Origin: CAZJYI01 sp964550025
GTDB taxonomy: Bacteria > Verrucomicrobiota > Kiritimatiellia > UBA8416 > CAYOBW01
Assembly: GCA_964550025.1 (NCBI GenBank)
Contig: CAZJYI010000085.1
Coordinates: 1-47,588 of the forward strand
DNA: 47,588 nt
Direction of reading: 5' to 3'
The number at the start of each line of letters is the position of its first letter. Position 1 is the stretch's first letter. Under the pieces are notes generated by a model, which was given only the letters and a program-made list of their open reading frames with translations, was not told where the DNA came from and did no database searches. Made by a program: the position numbers and the translations under genes. Shown one piece after another: positions 10,701 through 17,517 of the stretch.

Positions 10701-12420
10701 TGGTGGCGGCAAACGTGTAGTAGTACGTCGCGCCGGGGGTCAGGCCGCTTGCCGCCCGGTTCAGGCTCGCGGTTTCGTTGCTGTAGCTGCCGATCGCGTT
10801 CGTGTTCCCCCAGGCCGCGGCGTTCGTTCCGCCGTCCGCCAATCCCCAGTACAGCACCACGTCGAAGACCGATCCCGTGGCGTCGAGCGTACCCCGGAAC
10901 GTCGCCGTGTCGGTCGTCACGTCGGTGGGCGGCAGGTTGGTGATGGAAACCGTACCGCCGGACGGGGCGTTCAGCAGGAAGGGCCCCGAGCTGCCGTTGA
11001 TAAAGGCCTGCGAGTTCCACGCGACGCCGTTGCCGGCAGCCCACTTGGCCCGCATGGTGTCGCCGCCGCCCCATTCGTAGAAGCCGATGGCGATGGGGTG
11101 GAGGCCCTCGGGCAGCGACACGCTGCCGGTTCGTACGCGGTCGCCGTGATTGCCGTTGTTGTCGACAACGAGCTCGCCCGGGTCGGTGAAGTCGCCGTCA
11201 TCGTTCAGATCGAGGTACAGTACGCTGCCGTCGTCGCTCTCCGTTCCGAACGAGTAGTCGGCAGCGGTGTCGGCCCTGAAATACCCCTCCCAGAGGACGG
11301 AAACCTGGTCCGCGGCCGTGATCGACGGATAGGCATTCATCATGTCCGGGTTGATGGCGGGATAGTTGAGGTCGCCCGGCAACTGGTGCACTCCGGCGGG
11401 TGTCTCGCCCTGCAGGTTCGAAATCGGGTTGAGGTGACCGGACCCCGTGTAGGCGCTGTTGTGGGCTTCGACAGTGAGGCCGTTGGCGGGCGTGCCCGGT
11501 GCGACCGTTACGAAGCTGGTGGTCGCGTCGGCCCAGTTCTCGCCCAGAGCGTTGGTGGCATAGCAGCGGTAGTAGTAGCGCACGCCGTACACGAGGCCGG
11601 TCAGGGCGCTCGAGAAGTCGCCGCTCAGCGTCCCGTTGGTGATGGCGAAGTCCCACGCGTTCGGGTCGGTGCCGCCGTCTGACGTTCCCCAGTAGGTTGT
11701 GACGTCGGCCTGGGAGACGGGGCCGAAGCGTCCGTTGAGCTCCGCCTCGCCGATCCACGGCGAAGCCCCCGTGTTCCTGACGTCGACGAGCCCCGAGACG
11801 TCGTCGAACGTGCATGTCGTTATCTGGTTGGTGTTGTGCGAGGTCACGGCGAACCCGAGGTAGATCGGGTCGGTCATGGCGATGGTCCGGTCGCTGCCAC
11901 GCTTCGTCCAGGTCGATCCGTCGGGCGAGGTATAGCCTTGAAAGACGTTGCCGGTGCGAACCAGCCTGAGGTAGTAGGGGACCCCGATGCCGCCCGGGCC
12001 GCTGGCGCCGGACCCGCCCCCGTCCGACGTACGCCATTGAAAGCGGACGCCGTTGGAGCCCGACATGAGCGTCATCCCGTTGCGCGAATTGGCGTTCAGC
12101 GAGGCGCGGGCCATCGGCCCGGCCTTGCGCCAGCCATGCGTCCCGCCCGTCATGCCGGAAATGCGGCACGACAGGTCGAAATCGCCGCTCGCCGGCGCGT
12201 ACACGTAGTGGCACTGGTCTGCCGTACCCCAGATATCCGCGCCGCTTCCCGTCACCGTCCAGGTCCCACCGGTCTCGGCGCCTGAACCGGCAAGCGGATG
12301 CGAGCCGATGTCGCCGTTTGACCAATCGGGAGGAAGAGCCGCAACCGCGGTTGAAACAACAAGAGCAAGACAGCAACAGGCGAGCCCGTTCGCTGCAAAC
12401 CCATCTCTGATTAAGCGCAT
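1759..12420 (-). CDS. Giant secreted lamin-tail/CotH multidomain protein
   Basis: A 3553-residue exported protein. The frame is open to 12549, but I start at the ATG at 12420: it has GGGAGG 8 bases upstream and opens a signal peptide (hydrophobic core ACCCLALVVSTAVAAL), while the extra 43 codons run through a dispersed repeat. Domains in order, with rough residues: DUF1349/concanavalin-like 30-210; FN3-like 215-300; PA14-like 313-480; FN3-like repeats to 690; Calx-beta-like 693-803; LamG-like 805-1027; lamin-tail domains near 1144, 1303 and 1431; a CotH kinase-like domain about 1940-2200 with the NWD..GYNRGKNM and WDLDHSH motifs; lamin-tail domains near 2350 and 2513; two jelly-roll-like modules 2570-2900; lamin tail near 3010; two InlB-B-type repeats from 3153. 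It ends in PEPEP without a sorting signal I recognise. Probably a cell-surface or extracellular protein; substrate unknown. Confidence 0.85.
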   Translation of the reverse strand: MRLIRDGFAANGLACCCLALVVSTAVAALPPDWSNGDIGSHPLAGSGAETGGTWTVTGSGADIWGTADQCHYVYAPASGDFDLSCRISGMTGGTHGWRKAGPMARASLNANSRNGMTLMSGSNGVRFQWRTSDGGGSGASGPGGIGVPYYLRLVRTGNVFQGYTSPDGSTWTKRGSDRTIAMTDPIYLGFAVTSHNTNQITTCTFDDVSGLVDVRNTGASPWIGEAELNGRFGPVSQADVTTYWGTSDGGTDPNAWDFAITNGTLSGDFSSALTGLVYGVRYYYRCYATNALGENWADATTSFVTVAPGTPANGLTVEAHNSAYTGSGHLNPISNLQGETPAGVHQLPGDLNYPAINPDMMNAYPSITAADQVSVLWEGYFRADTAADYSFGTESDDGSVLYLDLNDDGDFTDPGELVVDNNGNHGDRVRTGSVSLPEGLHPIAIGFYEWGGGDTMRAKWAAGNGVAWNSQAFINGSSGPFLLNAPSGGTVSITNLPPTDVTTDTATFRGTLDATGSVFDVVLYWGLADGGTNAAAWGNTNAIGSYSNETASLNRAASGLTPGATYYYTFAATNAAGVLWAEPSQSFEALVVRVAADTASNVAATSATLHGRLLGDGGGVDPDIYFLWGTNDAGTASTGAWEHVAHIGTRAEGQLFSLPVGSLLSGRTYWYRCFASNATSSGWSSNAVHFITGEVAIQVSDATAAEEGSDPGQFTFQRPATASAAALTVYYAIGGTADNGVDYGTVATSTTFTAGASNVSVMVSPVDDTLAEQSETVVLTLLPGAYVVGSPDTGTVAIADDDVLPEDLAGLQLWLDAGTNAHTALGVPAGDGEAVQDWHDRSANSHTARQANASERPTYTVSGINAEPALDFGGSNNMTVADANGLEAGIGQTVFVMFTSDTSDILARKGDTAVGDWRITPSTYAVSGVGPSSLTGPGSGMPRLITGRYTGSKVQVYHNGNMRGEANQSGVAVNTNALTLAAAAGADPDLDGRIAEVIIFNRSLNDTERGQVESYALAKYFGDIVFSDLSVPRQPTTIDPFSVSLAVDPLVPGTLVNVTLWYREGTSGAFTAIGMVNTTGNIYQVSSPIPAGTDTTVQYYIEVAYSGASSGTANWPHGGSSAPASVQRVSVNPRQLGPSSRNTPLVISEIMYHPPSPYGGEMEFVEVYNSEPVARDLSGYRLSGEADFVFPDGTTLAGRTRVVVAADPAFMESFFGISGVMGPISNNLSNGGGTIRLRNRYDAIVLEAEYSDNHPWPAAADGLGHSLVLARPDHGEGSIKGWDASAFVYGSPGTADSTPSGALAGVVINEVLAHTDLPQIDFVELYNPGTQTVNLSGCVLCDQNVSNEYTIAGGTTLPPGGFLAYTQADLGFSFSKHGDTIRLSNPDGTRVIDALAFGAQQNGVSLGRYPDGTADFRVLSLVTSGSANSVPSNHVVAINEIMFNSVSLDTDDEYVELHNRGAAAVDLTDWQFTRGIRYTFPTGATIDAGGYVVVAKDAARLMAAHPGVLTAANTFGDYSGQLADGGEHLVLSRPDDPAIPTQDLVVVDEVWYGDGNHWGQWADRGGSSLELVDPRSDNMRAMNWAGSDETRKTTNLWTLIEHTGVLDHGRNAADEIQILLESAGECLIDDIEVFKQSEGNRVPNGDFESGIGGWIIQGTHEDTGLETTEGYASSQSMHLRACRKGDHSVNRVESDFSSAFAQGDTVTIRARARWLCGHPGLLLRMHGNWLEAVGTLQVPANLGTPGAQNSRYAANTGPAISDVAHSPVLPAAGESVVVTARIHDPDGMAAVELKYRNDTDAPGTTNTVAMNDTGTGADITAGDGIFSGSIPGHAANKTVAFHVTAADAHASPVTNRFPFVDPTHECLIMFGQTDPGGTIGTIRFWITEANRAYWNTRQKLSDTPVPGTFVYGPWRAIYEGGGRFRGSPFIRQAGNPETINMSFVLYVPKDDEVFGVRSFNLDRLEGDNCYQRERVSLWMAEQIDVPFFNQRYTHLYINEHRKGTIYGDSQQPNDNYMASWWPDGYGGDLHKIDDWFEFNDAAQVHREFNVNGQLVLYTTTGGVKKKARYRWSWRKENVKGLDDDYSNFFELVDVMNMDHTSPAYAALAPAIIDYEEWMKTFAVEHIIRNWDSFGYNRGKNMSTYKPLNGRWNMIMWDLDHSHLTGNPADNSLFSINCPTTRNKFFNHPPFRRAYWRAIHAMAHGPMVASECDPVMDANHAALQDNGVNVTDPDVELKQWVADRRAFLLGQLATVAAPFEITTNGGNDLDTDQGVFTLSGSAPVNVLTIEVNGIAYPLTFSTVTDWSLEVGLMEGVNVLVVSGYDCNGNLVGSDTITVTRTDAGVSPVGWLIINEIMYNPTNASAEFVEVHNRSQTHPFDLTGWRIRGVDFTFPAGSVILPDGYVVAVQDSVVYASVYGNSQAVVGEYAGRLDNGGETLRLQMPSGTNDWITLDRVRYDDDPPWPTDADNGGYSLQLIDAGEENNRVGNWATGGAILYTPGAVNSVQQDLPGIPDIRINELQPNNVNTVTDNAGDYDPWIELYDAGSRDLLAVEVHQANPADGDLTMDLALRFTEAGASVETTWIAAGATWKYLDDGSDQGTGWRAVAFDDSSWSSGPARLGYGDAHNTTVSYGPDPGDKYITTYFRHEFQAVNASSYTGLTIRAQRDDGLVVYLNGSEVWRHNMPGGAIGYETPASGAVGGAGETTWYAVTLGAGLLAEGTNVVAAEVHQSSPTSSDLGFDLELKGGRVTTGASTTIVPADATWSYLADGSDPGTNWFEAAFDDVSWSQGGAVLGFGNGGETTALPSGHTTYYFRHEIDRGGAGPTNPVIDLRVDDGAIVYLNSVEVFRTNMPAGAVSNTTLAVAAVEGAAETNVAEIAVSPAAFLPGGTVTNLDACYLTDDYANLTNWNFPPGVATQPGDYRLVWADGETGEQTGGHLHTSFAMNSASGSVALTWLYNSTPIVLDFADYAGVAAGRSRGLYPDGNLTAPREIFFNPTPGTTNTRTSPVTVTINEWMADNASTIRDPVDYAWEDWIELHNFGTGAVDLAGFTLTDDVGDPAQWTFPAGASIPAGGFLIVWTDDDAEQTGGGSYHTNFKLSKSGEEVALYTAEGVIVDWVAFGAQTTDISEGRWRDSAEDIYSMVVPTPGTNNVLPVMIVTSPHGTPAPSRGTNIVTHGSVVDCGLPDSPVLVGGTTQYVCTGWVGTGSTPATGATTNVSVTVTGECSIAWTWQTNYWLDTAAGAHGSVDIADGWQTRGANVTITPTPDTNCHFTGWTGDLPAAMTNDVPLDLTMTRPYSVTANFATNIPPVLVVRSAHGTPVPARGTNMITHGTVLDCGLPDSPVVTGGTTQYVCAGWVGTGSVPATGGTTNVSVTVTNDSSIAWMWQTNYWLDIGASSHGSVDVGSGWQTNGAAVSLTPTPIAGYHFTGWTGDIPDPQTNDVPLDLTMTRPYSVAPNFAATLYAITATAGTNGSIAPSGVVNVSGTDDQAFTITPDTDYIVEAVTVDSVSVGQVASYTFTNVVDNHTIHATFRFKPDPPTIFIFTGSPEPEP
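2035..2957 (-). repeat. Tandem ~460-bp intragenic duplication
   Basis: Two adjacent units near 2957-2497 and 2496-2035 encode very similar ~154-residue modules. Both contain HGTP.P.RGTN, CGLPDSPV, GGTTQYVC.GWVGTGS, WQTNYWLD and NDVPLDLTMTRPYSV. They look like duplicated InlB-B-type repeats. Similarity is also visible in the DNA, so the duplication is not very old or is kept homogeneous. Confidence 0.8.
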
Positions 12421-12524
12421 CCCGAGAACCTCCCGCAACCTCGGCGTGTAGCCGCGTGTTTCCCAGAGCCCCGGGACAACACCCCCCCTCTCGGCGACCC
12501 GCGTACACAGACGGGTCGCCCCGG

Positions 12525-12539
12525 CGGGGACAGACCCTG
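12525..12539 (-). repeat. GGGTCTGTCCCCG repeat, isolated copy
   Basis: The reverse complement reads CAGGGTCTGTCCCCG, the same core as the five-copy cluster at 31816-32043. It lies in the untranslated leader of the giant gene. Confidence 0.75.
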
Positions 12540-12627
12540 CGGGCGGCAAGCAGATCGCCGGGACGGCTGCACGAGATCACAACCGGGAACAGCGGACTGT
12601 GAGACGGATTCGGCGAAAAGCGAAAAG

Positions 12628-12656
12628 ACTATACCCCAGAGACGCGCAATTGTCAA
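12628..12656 (-). promoter_or_regulatory. Sigma-70-type promoter for the giant gene
   Basis: On the minus strand TTGACA (12656-12651), a 17-bp spacer and TATAGT (12633-12628) match the housekeeping consensus at 11 of 12 positions. Transcription would start near 12621, giving a leader of about 200 nt that includes the repeat at 12525. The 12421-12755 gap otherwise holds only this promoter, the divergent one and the repeat. Confidence 0.7.
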
Positions 12657-12679
12657 CAAATCAAGGACTTCCTGTTAGC

Positions 12680-12708
12680 TTTTCATTAGATGAGAGTCGT
12701 GATACACT
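12680..12708 (+). promoter_or_regulatory. Possible promoter for the divergent lamin-tail gene
   Basis: TTTTCA (12680-12685), a 17-bp spacer and TACACT (12703-12708), 48 bp before the GTG start at 12756. It is weaker than the divergent promoter on the other strand. The two -35 elements are about 25 bp apart, so a shared regulator could act on both. Confidence 0.4.
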
Positions 12709-12755
12709 AGGGCTTTTCCGTATATATAGGTTCCACCATAGGAGAACAGAGAAGC

Positions 12756-15700
12756 GTGTCGTCTGTCCGGTCAAGGCTGGTTTCCGTGTTGCCGGTGGCG
12801 CTCGTCCTTGTCACGGCATGTGGTTCGTGCCCGGGCGCTACGCCCGCTCCGCTCAAGCCCCGCGTGCTCCGCATCACCGAGATTATGTACAATGTGCCGG
12901 GGCCGGACCGCCACGGCGAATTCGTAGAGCTGTGCAACGTCAGCACCGGTACGGTCGACCTGACCGGGATGTACTTCCGGGATGGCGTGGGAGACTGCGA
13001 GTTTCAGGCCGGCCCCGTCCTGGCTCCCGGCGAGCGCACGATTGTTGCCCACGAGGACAGTACGAACACCTACAACGGTGCATCGATTGGCGCCCGATAC
13101 ACGGATACGCTGATCAATTCGGGCGGCCGCATCCGCCTCAGGGACAGGTACACCAACACCGTGGTGTCCGTCCGGTACGACGACGAAGAAACGTGGGGCT
13201 GGCCGAAAGCCCCCGACGGCGACGGGTACTCGCTTGTCATCATCGATCCCCTCGGCGACGATGACGACCCCGCCAATTGGCGGCGAAGCACGTTCCTTGG
13301 CGGTTCTCCCGGCGAGGCCGATCCGGCCGCCGCGCCCCCCGCCGTCATCATCAACGAAGTCATGGCCAATAACCTCTCGGTCACCAACCGCGGTACATAC
13401 TACCCCGACTGGCTCGAATTGCTGAATCCCTATGGCTTCGACGTCAACGTGTCCGGCTGGGCGTTGACCGACGGATCGGGCGCGTGGTGGCCGTTTCCCT
13501 CCGGTGCGGTGATTCCCGCGAGCTCACACGTGATGTTGTGGTGCGATCCGCTGCAGAACCCGACGACCAACGCCATCGCGGGCACCATGAATACCGGCTT
13601 TGGCCTGAGTAGCACGCGCGGTGAAGGCGTCTTTCTCTACAACGAGTTGGACAACCGCCAGGATGCCGTTTCGTTCGGCCTGCAGCTTGCCGATGCGTCC
13701 GTCGGGCGCACACCGGATGGGGGCGCGGACTGGGCACTGAACACGCCCACGCCGGGCGCCACCAATCTGGCCGCGCAGACCGCGTCTCCGACCAACCTTG
13801 TGATCAACGAGTGGATGTGTGACCCCGCGACGGCTTTTCTCTTCGACTGGTTCGAAGTGTACAACAGCGACTCCAACGCACCCGTGCTGCTGTCGGGGCT
13901 CTGGGCCTGTACCAGCAACGATGCCGACAAGCTGGAACGGCCGCTTTCCTTCATCCCGCCCCTGGGGTTTGCGCGATTCGTTCGCGACGACACGAACCGT
14001 GCCGACAGTACCGACTTGCCGCTTCCCGCCAATGGGGGGCTCATCGCGCTTCTGGATGAAAACAGCAACACGTTCGACCTGGTCGTCTACGGCCCGCAGG
14101 GAACGGACGTCTCCAGCGGACGCCTGCCGGACGGCGCCGCGACCATATGCGATTTTCCGGCCTCCCAGAGCCCCGGCGCACCCAACTACCTGCCGGACTA
14201 TGCGGGGCCGATCCTGAACGAGGTCATGGCCGACAACCGCTCCTCGGTCAGCAACTCACAGGGAGATTGTCCCGACTGGATCGAGCTGTACAACCCGTCA
14301 ACCAACGCGTTCGATCTTACGGGGCTGGGTCTCACGGACGACACGCGGGTGCCGGGCAAATGGCTGTTCCCAAGCAACAGTGTCCTGGCGAGCAACGCTT
14401 TTCTCCGGATCTGGTGCGACGACACGGCGCCCACGTCCGCTGTGTACGGGACCGCCATGAACGCCGGTCTCCGCCTGAGCAGGACCAGCGACGGCGTCTA
14501 CCTGTTCGACGGAGTGGAAAAGGTGAACGAAGTGGAATTCGGTTTCCAGGTCCGGGACCTGTCCATTGGGCTCACGCCGTCCAACGGATGGCAACTCCTG
14601 GCGCATCCGACACCGGGCGCTACGAACGCCGCCGCCGCGCCGCTGGCGCAACCGGCGGAGAACTATGCCCTCATCAACGAATGGATGGTATCGCCGGCGT
14701 CGGGGCCGGGTTGGTTCGAGGTCTACAACTCCCACACGCAGTTGCCGGTTCGATTGACGGGGCTGTACCTCTCCAACAACAACCCGTCGCGGGAAGCCCG
14801 ACACCAGGTCGGGCCGCTGTGTTTCGTCGGACCCGAACGCCATGTCGTCTTCATCGCCGACGGCGACCCGACCCGCGGACGCGACCACGTCGCCTTCTTC
14901 CTGGATGACAACCTGCGGTTCAGCACGGCCCCGCTGGGTGAGTTCCAGTACATCCAGCCGCTCTTCACCGGGGACGTGGCCGTTGCCGGGGTAGGGGGCG
15001 GTTTGCTGCCCGACGGCAATAGCCCCGGATGGTTCGAGTTTCGCGAAACCGCCAGCCCCGGCAGGAGCAACTACCGCCGGCTCAACAGCGTCGTGATCAA
15101 CGAGGTGCTCAGCCACACCGACGAGCCGCTGGAAGACGCGATCGAGCTGCACAACCCGGGAGACCGTCCCGTCAACATCGGCGGATGGTATCTGAGCCAG
15201 GACCGCGACGATCTGAAGCGATTCCGCATTCCCGACGGTACGACGTTGGCCGCGGGCGGACACTGGGTCTTCTACGAGGCCGAGTTCAACGGCGGCACCG
15301 GGTCGCTCGTGCCTTTCCAGCTCGATTCGGCCCTGGGCGAATCGCTTTACCTTTCGAAGGCCTTCGGAGATGCGCTGACCGGGGACATGACCCAGGTCAG
15401 GTTCGGCGCGCTCCTCAACGGCGTGTCGGCCGGACGTTGGGTCAACAGCCAGGGCGAAATGCACTTCGTCCCCCTGGCTGCCCGAACGTTCGGGGTCGAC
15501 AATCCCGCCACATTGCCGGAGTTTCGCAACGGCGAAGGCGCAAGCAACTCCCCGCCGCGCGTCGGGCCGGTCGTCATCAGCGAGATCATGTATCACCCGA
15601 CGAACGGGGGCTTCGAATACGTGGAGCTACACAACACGGGCGCCGTCGACCTTCCGCTCTATGACCCGGCGCATCCCTCCAACACCTGGCGGCTGACCCG

Positions 15701-16538
15701 CGCCGTCGGCTACGCTTTCGAGACCAACGTGTCGATACCCGCCGGGGGACATCTGCTCGTGACGGAGACGAACGCGGCGACTTTTACCAACACCTGCTCC
15801 GTGCCCGCCGGTGTGCGCGTGCTCGGTCCCTATGACGGGAAGCTGGAAAACCGGGGCGGGACGCTGGAGCTGCTGCAGCCCGACACACCGCAACGCCCGA
15901 CGGATCCCGACCCCGGCTACGTGCCCTATTGCCTTGTCGAGCGCGTCGCCTACGATGACCGGGCCCCCTGGCCCGTGTGGGCCGACGGCCACGGCCCGGC
16001 GCTGGAACGCAGGGATGTCCGGGCCTACGGCAACGACCCGGCCAACTGGACGTTCTACGTGGCGGGGGGGTCACCCGGCGCCACCAACGAAACACGCGAA
16101 TACGTGGATGCCGACGGCGACGGCATGGCCGACATGTGGGAGAGGGCCTACTTCACCAACGGTTTCGACGTGACCGCCGTGCAGCCCGGCCTTGACGGCC
16201 CCGACGGCGACGGGATCAACAACCGGCGCGAGTACGTCCTGGGCTTCGATCCCGTGGCGGGGACAGACGCCGACTTTCGCGTGCAGCTCACGGGACAGGG
16301 CACCAACCTGCACGTCGTGTTCGAGACGCGCCCGGCCGCCGGCCCCGGCTACGAAGGACTGGAGCGCATCTACTCCCTCGTGCACAGGACCAACGCCCTC
16401 GCACAGGAGGGCTGGGCGCCCGCGCCCGGCGCGAGCGAGGTCACGGGCGACGGCACCCCATCCACAAACGCCCTGCCCACCGACACCCCCCACAACCTCT
16501 ACCGCTGCCGGGTGCGGCTGCGGCCGATGGGGGAGTGA
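12756..16538 (+). CDS. Secreted lamin-tail repeat protein with C-terminal Ca-binding repeat
   Basis: A 1260-residue exported protein starting at GTG, with GGAG 11 bases upstream. The leader ends in VLVTAC, which may be a lipobox (Cys near residue 22); otherwise cleavage would fall near PGATPA. Seven lamin-tail-like units follow, each opening with an I-N/S-E-[VIW]-M type strand and a later [DE]-x-[IVF]-E-[LV]-[YH]-N strand, near residues 40, 197, 348, 486, 639, 779 and 939. The C-terminus has Asp-rich loops (DADGDGMADMWE near 1116, DGPDGDGINNRREY near 1145), which match the bacterial thrombospondin-3-like calcium repeat common in PVC secreted proteins. It is divergent from the giant lamin-tail gene and shares the domain type, so both may be surface or adhesion proteins. 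No enzyme domain is seen. Confidence 0.8.
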   Translation: MSSVRSRLVSVLPVALVLVTACGSCPGATPAPLKPRVLRITEIMYNVPGPDRHGEFVELCNVSTGTVDLTGMYFRDGVGDCEFQAGPVLAPGERTIVAHEDSTNTYNGASIGARYTDTLINSGGRIRLRDRYTNTVVSVRYDDEETWGWPKAPDGDGYSLVIIDPLGDDDDPANWRRSTFLGGSPGEADPAAAPPAVIINEVMANNLSVTNRGTYYPDWLELLNPYGFDVNVSGWALTDGSGAWWPFPSGAVIPASSHVMLWCDPLQNPTTNAIAGTMNTGFGLSSTRGEGVFLYNELDNRQDAVSFGLQLADASVGRTPDGGADWALNTPTPGATNLAAQTASPTNLVINEWMCDPATAFLFDWFEVYNSDSNAPVLLSGLWACTSNDADKLERPLSFIPPLGFARFVRDDTNRADSTDLPLPANGGLIALLDENSNTFDLVVYGPQGTDVSSGRLPDGAATICDFPASQSPGAPNYLPDYAGPILNEVMADNRSSVSNSQGDCPDWIELYNPSTNAFDLTGLGLTDDTRVPGKWLFPSNSVLASNAFLRIWCDDTAPTSAVYGTAMNAGLRLSRTSDGVYLFDGVEKVNEVEFGFQVRDLSIGLTPSNGWQLLAHPTPGATNAAAAPLAQPAENYALINEWMVSPASGPGWFEVYNSHTQLPVRLTGLYLSNNNPSREARHQVGPLCFVGPERHVVFIADGDPTRGRDHVAFFLDDNLRFSTAPLGEFQYIQPLFTGDVAVAGVGGGLLPDGNSPGWFEFRETASPGRSNYRRLNSVVINEVLSHTDEPLEDAIELHNPGDRPVNIGGWYLSQDRDDLKRFRIPDGTTLAAGGHWVFYEAEFNGGTGSLVPFQLDSALGESLYLSKAFGDALTGDMTQVRFGALLNGVSAGRWVNSQGEMHFVPLAARTFGVDNPATLPEFRNGEGASNSPPRVGPVVISEIMYHPTNGGFEYVELHNTGAVDLPLYDPAHPSNTWRLTRAVGYAFETNVSIPAGGHLLVTETNAATFTNTCSVPAGVRVLGPYDGKLENRGGTLELLQPDTPQRPTDPDPGYVPYCLVERVAYDDRAPWPVWADGHGPALERRDVRAYGNDPANWTFYVAGGSPGATNETREYVDADGDGMADMWERAYFTNGFDVTAVQPGLDGPDGDGINNRREYVLGFDPVAGTDADFRVQLTGQGTNLHVVFETRPAAGPGYEGLERIYSLVHRTNALAQEGWAPAPGASEVTGDGTPSTNALPTDTPHNLYRCRVRLRPMGE

Positions 16539-16602
16539 GATACGGCCCATGACCTTTCGGGGGCGTGGCTACGATGCTGGTGGAGGGGAAGGGGAAACCG
16601 CA

Positions 16603-16709
16603 GAATATCGAACACTGAATGATGAATGATGAAGTGCGAGGGGAAGCGCATGCTCAGAGACAGGCATCTCACTTCAGCATTCAACATTCAGCGTTCATCA
16701 TTCGATATC
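16603..16709. repeat. Long imperfect inverted repeat
   Basis: The arm at 16603-16635 (ATATCGAA, then CTGAATGATGAATGATGAAG) pairs with 16671-16709 (CTTCAGCATTCAACATTCAG, then TTCATCATTCGATAT). The arms are built of repeated GAATGATGAA-like words. It sits between the convergent lamin-tail gene and dut, where it could act as a bidirectional terminator-like hairpin, although it has no T-tract. Confidence 0.65.
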
Positions 16710-16750
16710 TCCCTCCCCTTGCTCAGTTGCGCAGTTGGTTCGCTATCGAA

Positions 16751-17191
16751 CTAAGCCCCCTTACGGTACCCCGTGGACCCGAAGCCGCCTTCGCCTCTGC
16801 TGGTGTCGGAGAGCTCGGCTGCTTCCTCGACCTCGACGCGGATGACCGGCTTGATGACCATCTGCGCCACCTTCATCCCTTTCTCCACGACGAACGGCGT
16901 GCGGCCGTGGTTCATCAGGATCACGCCGACCTCGCCGCGATATCCCTCGTCGATCGTCCCGGGCGTGTTGAGCACGGTCACCTGGTGTTTGGCGGCCAGC
17001 CCGCTGCGTGGCCGCACCTGTGCCTCCGTCCCCGGCGGCAGCTCGATGGCGATGCCCGTCTTCACAACATGCGACTCGCCGGCCCCGAGCTCCACGTGCT
17101 CGTTCGCAAACAGGTCCAGCCCCGCATCACCGGGATGAGCGTAGTGGGGAACATGTGCATCTTCGGTCAGCTTCTTCACTCTCAACAACAT
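16751..17191 (-). CDS. dut: dUTP diphosphatase
   Basis: Hydrolyses dUTP to dUMP and pyrophosphate in the cytoplasm, keeping uracil out of DNA and feeding dTMP synthesis. At 146 residues it has the size of the trimeric family. All five motifs are visible: HPGDAGLDLF (19-28), PRSGLA, the GTIDEGYRGEV block with the catalytic Asp and Tyr, the VEKGMKVAQMV block, and the C-terminal RGEGGFGSTG. The frame is open to 17230, but the ATG at 17191 is preferred because GGAGGAG lies 7-9 bases before it and it begins the typical first strand. It stands alone between two plus-strand genes. Confidence 0.95.
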   Translation of the reverse strand: MLLRVKKLTEDAHVPHYAHPGDAGLDLFANEHVELGAGESHVVKTGIAIELPPGTEAQVRPRSGLAAKHQVTVLNTPGTIDEGYRGEVGVILMNHGRTPFVVEKGMKVAQMVIKPVIRVEVEEAAELSDTSRGEGGFGSTGYRKGA

Positions 17192-17306
17192 AACGCATCT
17201 CCTCCGTATCGGGTGTCGTGACGATCGCACACCCTACCATGTCCTGCCGCCTCGCGAAAGCGCGCGAAGCCGCAAGCAATTCTCACTTTGACCTACCGCT
17301 GGCCGA

Positions 17307-17384
17307 GGGGATGCCCTCACGTGCGCACGACCAACACGAATGAGGGTTCTTCCCCGTTCGTAGTGCGCTCGTGAGAGCGTCCCC
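17307..17384. repeat. Inverted-repeat element upstream of the M50 gene
   Basis: GGGGATGCCCTCACGTGCGC (17307 on) and the reverse complement of 17363-17384 (GGGGACGCTCTCACGAGCGC) match at 19 of 22 positions, separated by about 30 bp. The right arm extends to a ~30-bp match with 45993-46022. The 17192-17517 gap otherwise shows nothing but a short leader; no promoter is convincing. Confidence 0.65.
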
Positions 17385-17517
17385 ATGGTGCGAGGAAGCG
17401 AATGCCCCGGCCAGAATGAGAATTGCTGCATTCCTCTGCACTAATTTTGAATTCACATCCTCCGCCCGTTCTTGTACTGTTGTCTTCCAACCGCGCAACG
17501 TCCAACTGAGGGGTCGA

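Noticed and set aside
1831..12285. Several long plus-strand frames opposite the giant protein
   Set aside because: They are Arg/Val/Gly-rich, have no domains, and mirror the codon bias of the real minus-strand gene.
17400..17430. A match of AATGAGAATTGCTG to AATGAGAACTGCTG near position 41
   Set aside because: Only about 15 bases long with one change; too short to call a repeat with the data here.
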